Below, one piece after another: positions 1 to 9,476 of a stretch of DNA of 64,000 bases. How positions within the stretch are numbered: position 1 is the first letter of the stretch; every line of letters begins with the position of its first letter. Both the position numbers and the translations under genes were made by a program. The DNA comes from Gemmatimonadota bacterium (GTDB lineage Bacteria; Gemmatimonadota; Gemmatimonadetes; Longimicrobiales; Gaopeijiaceae). Under the pieces are notes generated by a model. That model did not search any database and was not told the DNA's origin. It saw only the letters and a list, made by a program, of their open reading frames with translations. The stretch spans positions 62,001 through 126,000 of the forward strand of contig JAJDTB010000009.1 in the NCBI GenBank assembly GCA_022827345.1. The letters run 5' to 3'.

Positions 1-360
1 GGGGCGGACATGGGGGCGGCCTGGCTGCTGCCGCGGATCGTCGGGATGGGGCGTGCGACGGAGCTGCTCATGACCGGCGCGTTCATCGACGCCGCGGAGG
101 CGCACCGGATCGGACTGTACAACCGGGTGGTGCCGGACGGCGAGGTGGTGAACGCGGCGACGGAGTTGGCCGGGAAGCTGGCGCGGGGGCCATCGTTCGC
201 GCTGCAGGTGACGAAGAAGGCGCTGAACGGCGAGGCGCACATGGGGCTGGAGGAGGCGCTGGAGGCCGAGGCGCGGGCGCAGGCGGTGTGCATGCTGAAC
301 CCGAACTTCCGCGAGGCCTACGATGCGTTCGTGGAGAAGCGGAGGCCGCGCTTTGTTTGA
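1..360 (+). CDS. Enoyl-CoA hydratase/isomerase family protein, C-terminal part
   Basis: The reading frame is open from the left edge, so only the last 119 residues are visible. They match the C-terminal third of a crotonase: the segment with VPDGEVVNAATELAGKLA followed by a helical tail ending EKRRPRF, the usual crotonase ending. The oxyanion-hole and catalytic glutamate regions lie outside the window. Its stop overlaps the next gene, an acyl-CoA dehydrogenase, by 8 nt, and the operon continues into an aminobenzoyl-CoA monooxygenase/reductase and kynurenine-pathway genes. A role in the beta-oxidation-like steps after ring reduction of anthraniloyl-CoA is inferred from this context only. Confidence 0.85.
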   Translation, partial: GADMGAAWLLPRIVGMGRATELLMTGAFIDAAEAHRIGLYNRVVPDGEVVNAATELAGKLARGPSFALQVTKKALNGEAHMGLEEALEAEARAQAVCMLNPNFREAYDAFVEKRRPRFV

Positions 361-1576
361 CGCGGGCGGGCTGTCGCTGGATGCGGTGGCGGCGTTCGTG
401 GAGGCGTCGCATCGGGAGTATCGGGAGCGGGTGGTGGCGTTCTGCCGGGAGGAGATCGGCGAGCGGCACGACCCGGATAGCGACGGCGCGGCGCGGGTGC
501 GGGCGCGGGAGCTGGTGGGGCTGATGGGGCGGGCGGGGCTGTTCCGGCCGATCGCGGAGGGGGACGTGCGCGGCTGCCTGGTGGCGCGCGAGGTGCTGGG
601 ATGGTGGTCGCCGCTGGCGGATGCGGTGTTCGCGCTGCAGGGGCTGAGTTCGACGCCGGGGCTGATTCGGGGGGAGGATCCGGGGGGATGGGTGGCGCGC
701 GCGATGGCGGGCGAGGCGATGGGCGCCTTTGCGATGACGGAGTGGGAGGCGGGGTCGGATGTGGCGGCGATGGCGACGGCGGCGGTGGCGGAGGGGGTGG
801 CGACGGACGAGGGGGCGTCGGGCGATGGCGGGTCGACGGGAGCGGGAGCGGGTGCGGGCGGCCCCGCTCACTACCTGCTGAACGGCGGCAAGACATTCAT
901 CTCGAATGCGGGCGTCGCTGACTTCTACGTGGTTTTTGCGACGACCGATCCCGGTGCCGGCACCCGCGGGATTTCCTGCTTTGTGGTGCCGGCCGATGCG
1001 GACGGACTGGAGTTCGCGGGCGCGCAGGTGATGAGCGCGCCGCATCCGCTGGGGGAGATCCGGTTCGACGGCTGCCGCGTGCCTGCGGCGGCCATGCTGG
1101 GCGCGCCCGGGACCGGATTCAAGACCGGGATGGCGGCGCTGGACCGCCTGCGGCCCACAGTGGCGGCCGCGGCCTGCGGGATGGCCGGGCGGGCGCTGTG
1201 GGAGGCGGTCGAGCATGCGCGCGAGCGGCGGCAGTTCGGCAGGGCGCTGGGGTCCTTCCAGCTTGTTCAGGAGAAGCTCGCCACCTCGGCCACGGAGCTG
1301 ACGGCCGGGCGGCTGCTCGCCTACCGCGCGGGGTGGGAGAAGGACCGGGGGGCGTCGCGCATCACGCAGGAGGCGGCCATGGCGAAGGCGTTCTGCACGG
1401 AGGCCGCGCAGCGGATCGTGGACCGGGCGGTGCAGGTGCTGGGAGGGCGCGGCGTCATCGCGTCGCACCCCGTCGACCACCTCTACCGCAGTGTGCGGGC
1501 GCTGCGGATCTACGAGGGGACGACCGAGATCCAGCACCTGATCATCGGGGGAACGCTGGTCCGAGGCGACGGGTGA
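353..1576 (+). CDS. Acyl-CoA dehydrogenase
   Basis: A 407-residue FAD-dependent acyl-CoA dehydrogenase of normal length. FAD/substrate motifs [13 protein letters not shown] and [14 protein letters not shown] are present, as are the C-terminal QVLGGRGV and IYEGTTEIQ motifs; the glutamate of YEGTTE is the likely catalytic base (about residue 388). The start is taken as TTG 353 because GGAGG lies 7 nt upstream. An ATG at 323 would add ten residues and a longer overlap with the hydratase. A Gly/Ser/Asp-rich insert (about residues 155-175) lies before YLLNGG and is unusual. It probably oxidises a CoA thioester formed from reduced anthraniloyl-CoA; the substrate is inferred from neighbours. Confidence 0.88.
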   Translation: MFDAGGLSLDAVAAFVEASHREYRERVVAFCREEIGERHDPDSDGAARVRARELVGLMGRAGLFRPIAEGDVRGCLVAREVLGWWSPLADAVFALQGLSSTPGLIRGEDPGGWVARAMAGEAMGAFAMTEWEAGSDVAAMATAAVAEGVATDEGASGDGGSTGAGAGAGGPAHYLLNGGKTFISNAGVADFYVVFATTDPGAGTRGISCFVVPADADGLEFAGAQVMSAPHPLGEIRFDGCRVPAAAMLGAPGTGFKTGMAALDRLRPTVAAAACGMAGRALWEAVEHARERRQFGRALGSFQLVQEKLATSATELTAGRLLAYRAGWEKDRGASRITQEAAMAKAFCTEAAQRIVDRAVQVLGGRGVIASHPVDHLYRSVRALRIYEGTTEIQHLIIGGTLVRGDG

Positions 1577-1619
1577 TGCGCGGGCCGGCGCGCCGGAGGC
1601 CGGCACGGAGCCCGGCGCC

Positions 1620-3992
1620 GTGAAGGTCAACGTCATGGGCGGCGGGCCCGGCGGACTCTTCGCCGCACTCCTCCTCAGGAAGGACGACCCGGGCCGGTCG
1701 GTCGAGGTGTTCGAGCGCAACCGCCCGGACGACACCTTCGGCTTCGGTGTCGTGTTCTCGGACGCGACGCTGGAGGAGGTTGCCGAAGCCGACCCCCCCA
1801 CGTTTCGCGCCATCGAGGAGCGCTTCTACCACTGGGACGACATCCACATCCACTACCAGGGCCGCCGCATGGAGTCGACCGGCCACGGCTTTGCGGGGCT
1901 GTCGCGGCGCGAGTTGCTCCTTCTGCTGCACCGGCGCTGCCGCGAGGTGGGGGTCGGGCTCCACTTCGAGGCCGATGTCGCCGATGTCGCGCCGTATCTG
2001 GATGCCGACCTCGTCATCGGGGCCGACGGCATCAACAGCACCGTGCGCCGCCACTTCGCCGACGCCTTCGAGCCCGCGGTCGACCTGCGCCCCAACCGCT
2101 TCGTATGGCTGGGCACGACCCGCCCCTTCCCCGCCTTCACCTTCTATTTCCGGGAAAGCGAGCACGGCCTCTGGCGGGTGCACGCCTACCAGTACGACGC
2201 GTCGGGCAAGTCCACCTTCATCGTCGAAGCCACCGAGCGCACCTGGCGCCGCGCCGGGATGGACACCGCCACCGAAGCCGAGACCGTGCGCTTCCTGTCG
2301 CACCTCTTCGCGGAGGAGCTCGACGGCCATCCTCTGATCCGCAACCGCTCCGTCTGGCGCCAGTTTCCGACGATCGTGAACGCGCGCTGGGCGGCCGGCA
2401 ACGTGGTGCTCATCGGCGACGCGGCCCACACGGCCCACTTCTCGGTCGGGTCCGGGACGCGCCTGGCCATGCTCGACGGGATCGCGCTGGCCGAAGCCGT
2501 GCGCGCTACGCCTCCGGACGTGGCCCGGCCCGGCGAAGGGCCCGGTCGCAGCCCCCTCGCCGATGCCCTCGCCGCCTACGAAGCCGAGCGCCGCCGCCCG
2601 GTCGAATCGCTCCAGCGCGCCGCCCAGGCCAGCCTCCAGTGGTTCGAGGACACGGAGCGCTACTTCCGCCTGGAGCCCGAGCAGTTCGCCTTCTCGCTCC
2701 TGACCCGCAGCCTGCGCATCTCGCACGAGAACCTGCGCGAGCGCGACCCGGCGTTCGTCGACGAGGTGGACCGGTGGGTGGCGCGGAAGGCCGAAATCCA
2801 GGCCGGTGTGACGATCGATGAGCATGAAAGGGCGCTGGGGATCGTGCGTGCCGCGGGTGACCGCGCGCCTCCGCCCCCCCTGTTCACCCCGTTTCGCCTG
2901 CGTGATCTCACCCTGGCCAACCGGGTGGGCGTGTCGGCCATGTGCCAGTACTCGGCGCTGGACGGCCGCGTCGACGACTGGCACCTCGTCAACCTCGGCT
3001 CGCGCGCGATCGGCGGCGCGGGACTGGTCATGGCCGAGATGACCGCGATCGGGCGCGACGGACGCATCTCGCCGGGGTGCGCGGGCATCTACACCGGCAG
3101 GCACGTCACCGCGTGGCGGCGCCTGGCCGACTTTGTGAAGCGATTCACAAGCGCGAAGATCGGGATCCAGCTCGGCCACGCGGGGCGCAAGGGATCGACG
3201 CGGCTGGACTGGGAGGGCCCCAACGAGCCCCTGGACGAAGGCGGCTGGCCGATCGTGTCCGCCTCGCCGATCGGGTTCTTCGAGCACAGCCCGGTCCCGG
3301 CCGAGCTGGACGAAGCCGGGATGGACGCCCTGATCGCCGACTTCGAGCGCTCCACCGGGATGGCGATCGAGGCCGGCTTCGACATCGTCGAGCTCCACAT
3401 GGCGCACGGCTACCTGCTGGCGAGCTTCCTGTCGCCGCTCACCAACCAGCGAACCGACCGCTACGGCGGCAGCCTGGAGAACCGGCTGCGCTTCCCCCTT
3501 CGCGTCGTGCGGGCGGTGCGCTCGCTGTGGCCCGACGAGCGCCCGCTCTCCGTGCGCCTCTCGGCCGTGGACTGGTGGCCCGGCGGCAACGAACCAGAGG
3601 ACGCGGTCGCCATTTCGCGCGCGCTGAAAGCCCACGGCTGCGACGTCGTGGATGTGTCGGCCGGTCAGACGGTGCCCTACCAGCAACCCCGCTACGGACG
3701 CCAGTTCCAGACGCCCTTCGCGGACCGCATCCGCCACGACGTCGGGATCGCGACGATGGCCGTCGGCAACATCTCGTCCTTCGAGGACGTGAACGGGATC
3801 ATCGCCGCGGGCAGGGCCGACCTCTGCCTGATGGCGCGCGCGCACCTCTGGGATCCATACTGGACCCGTCACGCCGCCTACGCGCTGGGGTATCCGCTGC
3901 CCTGGCCGTCGCAGTACGAGACTCTGGACAACTACACGCCGCGGTTCGGCGCGGCTTCGGGGGCCTACGGCCCGGAGACCGAAGATGAGTGA
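1620..3992 (+). CDS. Bifunctional 2-aminobenzoyl-CoA (or salicylyl-CoA type) monooxygenase/reductase
   Basis: A 790-residue fusion of two flavoproteins. Residues 1 to about 400 are a class A FAD monooxygenase: the Rossmann GGGPGG is near the N-terminus and GDAAHTAHFSVGSG supplies the second FAD motif near residue 266. Residues about 420-780 are an Old Yellow Enzyme/NADH:flavin oxidoreductase domain (LFTPFRLRDLTLANRV, QLGHAGRKGS, HMAHGYLLASFLSP). This order is that of the 2-aminobenzoyl-CoA monooxygenase/reductase and salicylyl-CoA 5-hydroxylase family. Next to tryptophan dioxygenase and kynureninase, anthraniloyl-CoA is the most likely substrate. The start is GTG 1620, since the next ATG (1635) would cut the first beta strand. 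No aminobenzoate-CoA ligase is in the window; it may lie upstream. Confidence 0.88.
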   Translation: MKVNVMGGGPGGLFAALLLRKDDPGRSVEVFERNRPDDTFGFGVVFSDATLEEVAEADPPTFRAIEERFYHWDDIHIHYQGRRMESTGHGFAGLSRRELLLLLHRRCREVGVGLHFEADVADVAPYLDADLVIGADGINSTVRRHFADAFEPAVDLRPNRFVWLGTTRPFPAFTFYFRESEHGLWRVHAYQYDASGKSTFIVEATERTWRRAGMDTATEAETVRFLSHLFAEELDGHPLIRNRSVWRQFPTIVNARWAAGNVVLIGDAAHTAHFSVGSGTRLAMLDGIALAEAVRATPPDVARPGEGPGRSPLADALAAYEAERRRPVESLQRAAQASLQWFEDTERYFRLEPEQFAFSLLTRSLRISHENLRERDPAFVDEVDRWVARKAEIQAGVTIDEHERALGIVRAAGDRAPPPPLFTPFRLRDLTLANRVGVSAMCQYSALDGRVDDWHLVNLGSRAIGGAGLVMAEMTAIGRDGRISPGCAGIYTGRHVTAWRRLADFVKRFTSAKIGIQLGHAGRKGSTRLDWEGPNEPLDEGGWPIVSASPIGFFEHSPVPAELDEAGMDALIADFERSTGMAIEAGFDIVELHMAHGYLLASFLSPLTNQRTDRYGGSLENRLRFPLRVVRAVRSLWPDERPLSVRLSAVDWWPGGNEPEDAVAISRALKAHGCDVVDVSAGQTVPYQQPRYGRQFQTPFADRIRHDVGIATMAVGNISSFEDVNGIIAAGRADLCLMARAHLWDPYWTRHAAYALGYPLPWPSQYETLDNYTPRFGAASGAYGPETEDE

Positions 3993-4776
3993 ACAACGAG
4001 ATCAGATGGACTACCAGCGCTTCGCGATGCTGCCGGAGCTGCTGTCCCTGCAAAAGCCGCTCGCCGACCCTCCCGAGCACGACGAGATGATCTTCATCAT
4101 CGTCCATCAGGTCCATGAGCTGTGGTTCAAGGCCGCGCTTCACGAGCTGGACCACGCACGAGGGCTGTTCATGGCCGGCGATGAGCCGAGGGTGTCGGCG
4201 ACCCTCAAGCGCGTGCGCTCGATCATGAAGGTACTGGTGGGCCAGCTCGACATCCTCGAGACGATGACCCCCGTCGAATTCGAGTCCTTCCGCGACCGCC
4301 TCGACACGGCCAGCGGTTTCCAGTCGGCCCAGTTCCGCGAGCTGGAGTTTGCGCTGGGGATCAAGCGCGCGTCGTTCCTCAAGGCGTTTCCGTATCCCGA
4401 TGAACAGCGGCGGCTCAGGCGCAGGCTGGAGGAGCCTTCGCTCTGGGATGCCTTCCTCCGGTTCCTGGCCGGCAAGGGATGCAACGTCCCTGAGCGGGCG
4501 CTGACGCGCGACGTGACCAAATCCGTGACACCCGACCCCGAGCTGCAGGAACTGCTGATCGAGATGTACCGCACGGACCCGGGTATCGTGAACCTGTGCG
4601 AGCGCCTGGTCGATCTGGACGAGGGGTTTCAGGAGTGGCGGTACAGGCACGTCAAGATGGTGGAACGCACGATCGGCAACAAACCGGGCACGGGCGACAG
4701 CGCGGGGGTGGCCTACCTGGCGACCACGCTTACCGCGGCGTTTCCGGATCTGTGGGAGATGAGGTCGTCGCTGTGA
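3985..4776 (+). CDS. kynA: Tryptophan 2,3-dioxygenase
   Basis: A 263-residue haem dioxygenase that opens the indole ring of L-tryptophan to N-formylkynurenine, the first step of the kynurenine pathway. The family signature HQVHELWFKAALHELD is present, as are SGFQSAQFRELEFALG and the C-terminal YRHVKMVERTIGNK with the proximal haem histidine and GTGDSAGVAYL. The length is normal. The ATG overlaps the end of the monooxygenase gene by 8 nt and has GGAG upstream, so the two are translationally coupled. Kynurenine formamidase, needed between this enzyme and kynureninase, is not in the window. Confidence 0.95.
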   Translation: MSEQRDQMDYQRFAMLPELLSLQKPLADPPEHDEMIFIIVHQVHELWFKAALHELDHARGLFMAGDEPRVSATLKRVRSIMKVLVGQLDILETMTPVEFESFRDRLDTASGFQSAQFRELEFALGIKRASFLKAFPYPDEQRRLRRRLEEPSLWDAFLRFLAGKGCNVPERALTRDVTKSVTPDPELQELLIEMYRTDPGIVNLCERLVDLDEGFQEWRYRHVKMVERTIGNKPGTGDSAGVAYLATTLTAAFPDLWEMRSSL

Positions 4777-4819
4777 CGTCGGCGGACGCTCATCCCGACG
4801 GCTTCTCGCGGCGGACCCC

Positions 4820-6016
4820 ATGACGGATACCGGCGCGGCCGCGCTCGCCGCACACTATTCCCGCTTCCGCGTGACGGACCGCGTACTGCTCACCGGCCAT
4901 TCGCATCAGGCGTGGCCGGACGTGGCCTTCGACGCCCAGAAACAGGCGTGGCTGGATGCCGCCGAGCATGTGGATGACAAGTGGGGACGGGCCTTCGCGG
5001 TCGCCGACGAGGTGCGGGCCGGGTATCGGCGTCTGCTGGACGATGCGGACGGCCAGATCACGCTGGGGCAGAACACGCACGAGCTGGTGATCCGGTTCCT
5101 GTCGGCGCTGCCGCTGGGTGACCGGCCGCGGCTGGTTACCACCGACGGCGAGTTCCACACCGTTCGGCGGCAGCTGGACCGGCTGGAGAGCGAGGGGATC
5201 GAGATCGTCCGGGTTGCGACGCGCGAGGGTGTCGGTGCGGACCGGTCGGGGGCGGTGGCCGACGGGCTGGCGGCCGCGGTGGACGATCGAACTGCGGCGG
5301 TGCTGGTGTCGTCGGTTCTCTTCCGGGACGCGCGGATCGTCGAGGGGCTCGACGGGGTGGCGCGGGCGTGTGCGCAGGTAGGCGCCGAGCTGCTGGTCGA
5401 CGCGTATCACTCGCTCAACGCGGTACCCTTTTCTGTGGCTGAAATGGACCTCGAGGACGCCTTCGTCGTGGGCGGCGGCTACAAATACTGCCAGCTGGGG
5501 GAAGGGAACTGCTTCCTCCGGTTCCCGCGCGAATGCACCCTGCGTCCCGTGCTCACGGGCTGGTTTGCGGAGTTCGGAACGCTGGCGCAGGCGCCGGGCG
5601 ACGGCGGCGTGGGGTACGGCGAGGGCCACCTGCGCTTCGCCGGATCGACCTACGACCCGGTGAGCCATTACCGCGCGGCGTCGGTCTTCCGCTTTTTCCG
5701 CAAGCGGGGGCTGAATGCCGTCCGGCTGCGTGAGATCAGCCTGGCGCAGATCAGGCGGCTGGCGGCTGCCGTGGATGCGCTGGAGCTGGATCCGGCCGTT
5801 CTGACCCGGGACCGTTCGGTGCCGTTGTCGCGCCGGGGCGGCTTCCTGGCCCTGGAGACACCGCGCGCCGGGGAGATCGCCTGCAAGCTGCGCGGGCGGG
5901 GCGTCTACGCCGACTCACGCGGGAGCGTGCTGCGCCTCGGGCCGGCGCCGTACGTGACCGATGGGCAGCTGGATGAGGCGGTGGCCGTGTTGGGGGAGGT
6001 GGCGGCGGGTAGCTGA
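4820..6016 (+). CDS. kynU: Kynureninase-type PLP enzyme
   Basis: A 398-residue fold-type I PLP enzyme of the class V aminotransferase/kynureninase group. The PLP lysine is K222 in GGGYKYCQLGEGN, preceded by the aspartate motif LLVDAYHSLNAVPF. Early motifs GHSHQAWP and LGQNTHELVIRFLSAL fit kynureninases. It would hydrolyse kynurenine to anthranilate and alanine, giving the substrate for the CoA-dependent ring oxygenase encoded in the same operon. It lies 43 nt after kynA. A generic class V aminotransferase is the alternative, but operon position makes kynureninase much more likely. It converges with the M24 peptidase gene 4 nt away. Confidence 0.85.
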   Translation: MTDTGAAALAAHYSRFRVTDRVLLTGHSHQAWPDVAFDAQKQAWLDAAEHVDDKWGRAFAVADEVRAGYRRLLDDADGQITLGQNTHELVIRFLSALPLGDRPRLVTTDGEFHTVRRQLDRLESEGIEIVRVATREGVGADRSGAVADGLAAAVDDRTAAVLVSSVLFRDARIVEGLDGVARACAQVGAELLVDAYHSLNAVPFSVAEMDLEDAFVVGGGYKYCQLGEGNCFLRFPRECTLRPVLTGWFAEFGTLAQAPGDGGVGYGEGHLRFAGSTYDPVSHYRAASVFRFFRKRGLNAVRLREISLAQIRRLAAAVDALELDPAVLTRDRSVPLSRRGGFLALETPRAGEIACKLRGRGVYADSRGSVLRLGPAPYVTDGQLDEAVAVLGEVAAGS

Positions 6017-6020
6017 GCCC

Positions 6021-7472
6021 CTACCGCACCATCGCCTCCAGCGCCTCCGGATCCCGCGGCAGCCCCCGCGTCAGCACCTCCACCCCGTCCTCCGTCACCA
6101 GCACCACCTCCTCCACGAACACCGACACCCCGATGTCGTGGTTGTAGTACCACGGCTCCACCGTGAAGACCATCCCCGGCGCAAGCGGCTCGTCGAGCAG
6201 CGCGGGATCGCCCACCGAAAGGCCGATGTGGTGGCCGAAGAACGAAGGCGTCTGCATGTACGGCTCCTCGTCGTCGGGAATTGCCTCGTAGGCCACCGCG
6301 GTCAGGTCGCGCAGCGTCACCCCGGGCCGCACCGCCGCGATGATCGCCTCGGCCGCCCGGTTGCTCACCTCCAGCTTCTCGCGCTGCACATCCGAGAACG
6401 ACCCGTTCACCGGGAAGGTGCGGCCGACATCGCTCACGTACCCGTTCACCTCGCAGCCGACGTCGAGAATCACCAGATCGCCGTCCTCCATCGCCCGATT
6501 GCGGCGGTCATAATGCGCGGCCAGAACCCGCCACGGCCACAGACTGTTCGGCCCCGACTTCACGATCGGCGTGAACGGGATCGACTGCGCGCCGAAACTC
6601 CGGCACGAGCGCTCGAACTCCCCCTGCAGACTCCGCTCGTCCACACCCGGCCGAATCCGGTCGGCGGCGGCACGGATCCCCGCCATGGTCGCGTCCGCGG
6701 CCCCTCGCATGCGCCCGATCTCGGCCGGCGATTTCACCATCCGCATGCGCGCCACGACCTCGAACGCATTCGCGATCTCCGCCTCCGGGTAGTCGGACCG
6801 CAGTCGGTGGATGAGGGCGACGTGAGCCTCGACGGCCCCGATCAGCGGCACCTCCGGCTCCGGCACCGGCCCCGCCGCGCCTGCGTTGACACGCACGATC
6901 GCCCCTTCGGCGAGCCGTCCGCGCAGGTAGGCGTCCAGCTCCGCGATGTCCCGGTATTCGTCGATCCCCGCGTTGCTGCGCAGCTGGTAATCATCGAGGA
7001 GCGGCCGTCCCGGGAAGTCGTTCGGCCTCCCCGGATTGTCGAATCGCGGATCGCGCGGCGGCATGAAGAGGAGCGAGCGGCCCCGGTCGGCGTCGAGCAC
7101 GAGCATCGACTGCGGGACCTCGAGGCCGGTGAGGTACCAGAAATCCTCCACCTGGCGGAAGGTGCCGCCGTGGGTCGAGCCATCCGACGACGGCGTGAGC
7201 AGGAGGCCGCCGCCGGACGCCTGCAGCCCGTCCATCGTGCGGCCACGGCGGAATTCGTACTCCTGCGGCCGGAAGTCGCGCCGGACCCAGTCGCTGTAGC
7301 GCTGCTCGGGTGTCTGGGCGGTGAGCGCCAAGGGGGAAAGGCCGGCGATGGCGGCGGCGCAGGCCAGGAGAAGCGATCCACCGGCGCGCCGCCGGACGGT
7401 CGACGAACGGGTCCGTTGCCCGGCAGAGCTGTGCGGGACCGAAACGCGCGTCCCTTCATGGTGCAGAATCAT
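6021..7472 (-). CDS. Exported Xaa-Pro aminopeptidase-like M24 peptidase
   Basis: A 483-residue protein with a Sec-type signal (RRRAGGSLLLACAAAIAGL, probable cleavage after LTA). An aminopeptidase P N-terminal domain (about residues 55-200) precedes an M24 'pita-bread' catalytic domain. All five expected metal ligands can be seen: two aspartates in ILDVGCEVNGYVSDVG, the histidine of FFGHHIGLSVGD, the glutamate of TVEPWYYN and the glutamate of FVEEVVLV. It would remove N-terminal residues before proline in the periplasm. The start ATG at 7472 has AAGGGGAAGG 5 nt upstream; the frame stays open further upstream but runs over the divergent ketopantoate reductase gene. Confidence 0.9.
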   Translation of the reverse strand: MILHHEGTRVSVPHSSAGQRTRSSTVRRRAGGSLLLACAAAIAGLSPLALTAQTPEQRYSDWVRRDFRPQEYEFRRGRTMDGLQASGGGLLLTPSSDGSTHGGTFRQVEDFWYLTGLEVPQSMLVLDADRGRSLLFMPPRDPRFDNPGRPNDFPGRPLLDDYQLRSNAGIDEYRDIAELDAYLRGRLAEGAIVRVNAGAAGPVPEPEVPLIGAVEAHVALIHRLRSDYPEAEIANAFEVVARMRMVKSPAEIGRMRGAADATMAGIRAAADRIRPGVDERSLQGEFERSCRSFGAQSIPFTPIVKSGPNSLWPWRVLAAHYDRRNRAMEDGDLVILDVGCEVNGYVSDVGRTFPVNGSFSDVQREKLEVSNRAAEAIIAAVRPGVTLRDLTAVAYEAIPDDEEPYMQTPSFFGHHIGLSVGDPALLDEPLAPGMVFTVEPWYYNHDIGVSVFVEEVVLVTEDGVEVLTRGLPRDPEALEAMVR

Positions 7473-7559
7473 CGATGCCTTCCCCTTGTCGCCTGACCGG
7501 GTGGTCTGTGCGTCCGACCGGACTTTGAGCCCGCCCATGATCAGGGTAACTTCGCCCCC

Positions 7560-8498
7560 ATGAGAATCGCCATCTACGGCGCGGGGGGCGTCGGCGGCTA
7601 CTACGGCGCGGTTCTGGCCCGCGCCGGCCACCAGGTCTCCCTGATCGCGCGCGGCGCCCACCTGACGGCCATTCGCGAACGGGGCCTCGGCGTGCGCTCG
7701 CCGGGAGGGGACTTCACGGTGCGGCCGGCGGCCGCGTCCGGCGACCCCGGCGACATCGGCCCGGTCGACGCCGTCATCGTGGCGGTGAAGTCGATGCAGC
7801 TGGCCGCCGTCCGCGAAGGCATCGCGCCGCTGCTGGGCCGCGGCACCCTGGTGGTCCCGCTGCTGAACGGCGTCGATGCCCACGACGCCCTGGTTCCCGC
7901 CGTGGGGCGCGGCCGCATGGGGAAGGGGCTTACGCGCATCATCAGCGAAGTGGCGGCACCTGGCGAAATCCGGCACGTGGGCGTGGACCCGTACGTGGCG
8001 ATCGCCGAGTGGGACGGCGGCGGATCCCCCCGGGTCGACGCGCTTGTGGCCGCCCTGCAGGGCGCGGGGGTCGACGCCGAGGTGCCGGCCGACATCGATG
8101 CGGCAATCTGGCTGAAGTTCCTCTTCGTCTGCTCGGTGGGCGGTGTCTGCGGTGCGTGCCGGATGCCGTTGGGGCCGGTGCGCACCCTCCCCGAGAGCCG
8201 GTCCCTTCTGAGGCGAGCCATGGAAGAGATCGCGGCGGTGGCGGTCGCTCACGGGGTGTCACTGCAGGGCGATGCGGTTCGCTTCGCGCTGAACACCGTG
8301 GACACCTTCCCGGCCGAGGGCACCTCGTCGCTCCAGCGCGACATCGCCGCGGGCCGGCCCTCCGAACTCGATGCCTGGACCGGGGCGGCCGTGCGGTTGG
8401 GGGCAACCGTCGGCGTCCCCACACCCGTCCACTCCTTCATCCACGCGGTGCTGCTTCCCGGCGAGTTGCAGGCGCGGGCCGATGGCTGCGGCGGGTGA
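7560..8498 (+). CDS. panE: 2-dehydropantoate 2-reductase family protein
   Basis: A 312-residue NADPH-dependent reductase of the ApbA/PanE family. The N-terminal dinucleotide motif GAGGVGGYYGAVLARAGH and the substrate region VPLLNGVD (about residue 103) are present. The C-terminal helical domain holds the family lysine region (IDAAIWLKFLF), TSSLQRDIAAGRPSELD and VPTPVHSFI. The expected role is reduction of ketopantoate to pantoate in CoA biosynthesis. The family has many paralogues with other 2-oxoacid substrates, so the exact substrate is not certain. It is transcribed divergently from the M24 peptidase with 87 nt between the starts. Confidence 0.86.
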   Translation: MRIAIYGAGGVGGYYGAVLARAGHQVSLIARGAHLTAIRERGLGVRSPGGDFTVRPAAASGDPGDIGPVDAVIVAVKSMQLAAVREGIAPLLGRGTLVVPLLNGVDAHDALVPAVGRGRMGKGLTRIISEVAAPGEIRHVGVDPYVAIAEWDGGGSPRVDALVAALQGAGVDAEVPADIDAAIWLKFLFVCSVGGVCGACRMPLGPVRTLPESRSLLRRAMEEIAAVAVAHGVSLQGDAVRFALNTVDTFPAEGTSSLQRDIAAGRPSELDAWTGAAVRLGATVGVPTPVHSFIHAVLLPGELQARADGCGG

Positions 8499-8640
8499 AA
8501 GCCCGCCCTGGCGCTCACCGGCAAACCGCGCGGCCGATGGGCGACCCGCGGACACCGATGGTCCACCCGCGTGGCCACGAATAGATTTGTCACAGGATGA
8601 AAAGTGATTCGAGAATCCCGGCGGAGAAGAGGGTAGCCGC

Positions 8641-9411
8641 GTGCTGATGACGCCATGGGTGCAGCGCCTGTTGCTGGCCAATGTGGTCATCTACCTGCTC
8701 ACATCCTTCAACCCGGGTCTCCGCAGCGACTTCGCGTTCATCCCCGTGCTGGCGATCTTCAGGCCCTGGACGCTCGTGACCTATGCGTTCCTGCACGCGA
8801 ATCTCGCGCACATCTTCTTCAACATGCTCATGCTCTTCTTCTTCGGACCGAGGCTGGAAGAGCGGCTCGGGAGCAGGACCTTCATCTGGTTCTACGTGCT
8901 GTGCGGCGTCGGGGGCGCGCTGCTTTTCTTCGCGTTCTCGCCCACCGCCGCGGTCGTCGGCGCGTCCGGGGCCGTGTACGGAGTGGTGCTGGGGTTCGCC
9001 CGCTACTGGCCGCGCGAGGAGATCTACATCTGGGGCGTTCTTCCCATCCAGGCCCGCATGCTCGCGCTGTTCATGGTGGCATCGAGCCTCTTCGCGGGGG
9101 TAGCTGGCGCGCAGGACGGGATCGCGCACTCCGCCCATCTGGGGGGACTCGCCACCGGCTGGCTGTTCCTGCGCGCGTGGGAGCGCCGCCGGCACCGCCG
9201 GGTGGTCGTGCGAACGCCGTCGACCCAGGTCGCGCCCGAGGCGACCGATGCCGATGCGCTCACCCGCTGGGACGCCATTCCCCGGGACCGGCTCCACGAG
9301 ATCAACCGCGAAGAGGTGGATTTCCTGCTGCGGAAGGTCAGGAAGGTCGGCCCCAGGGCGCTGACGCCGGATGAGCGCGCGTTTCTGGACCGGATGGCGA
9401 AGACGTTCTAG
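8641..9411 (+). CDS. Rhomboid family intramembrane serine protease
   Basis: A 256-residue membrane protease with six hydrophobic segments. The catalytic serine is S109 in VVGASGAVYG and the catalytic histidine is H166 in HSAHLGGL; HANLAHIFFNM is the usual rhomboid loop/TM2 motif. A soluble C-terminal tail (about residues 200-256: EINREEVDFLLRKV, ALTPDERAFLDRM) is typical of many bacterial rhomboids and faces the cytoplasm. GTG 8641 is chosen as start because GAGAAGAGGG lies just upstream; ATG 8647 is possible. It is monocistronic, with a small GC hairpin 4 nt after the stop. Confidence 0.92.
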   Translation: MLMTPWVQRLLLANVVIYLLTSFNPGLRSDFAFIPVLAIFRPWTLVTYAFLHANLAHIFFNMLMLFFFGPRLEERLGSRTFIWFYVLCGVGGALLFFAFSPTAAVVGASGAVYGVVLGFARYWPREEIYIWGVLPIQARMLALFMVASSLFAGVAGAQDGIAHSAHLGGLATGWLFLRAWERRRHRRVVVRTPSTQVAPEATDADALTRWDAIPRDRLHEINREEVDFLLRKVRKVGPRALTPDERAFLDRMAKTF

Positions 9412-9414
9412 AGG

Positions 9415-9430
9415 GGGGAGACGGCTCCCC
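9415..9430 (+). terminator. Possible weak hairpin terminator after the rhomboid gene
   Basis: Arms GGGGAG (9415-9420) and CTCCCC (9425-9430) flank an ACGG loop directly after the rhomboid stop. There is no T-run after it, so this is only a candidate. Confidence 0.35.
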
Positions 9431-9476
9431 GATCCACCCGCCGGCTACCCTTGCGGCGTCCGATGACACCCGCTAT

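Noticed and set aside
83-1813. Long minus-strand open frame over the acyl-CoA dehydrogenase gene
   Set aside because: Its product is Arg/Pro/Ala-rich with no motifs; it is the usual antisense shadow of a GC-rich gene that has clear catalytic motifs on the plus strand.
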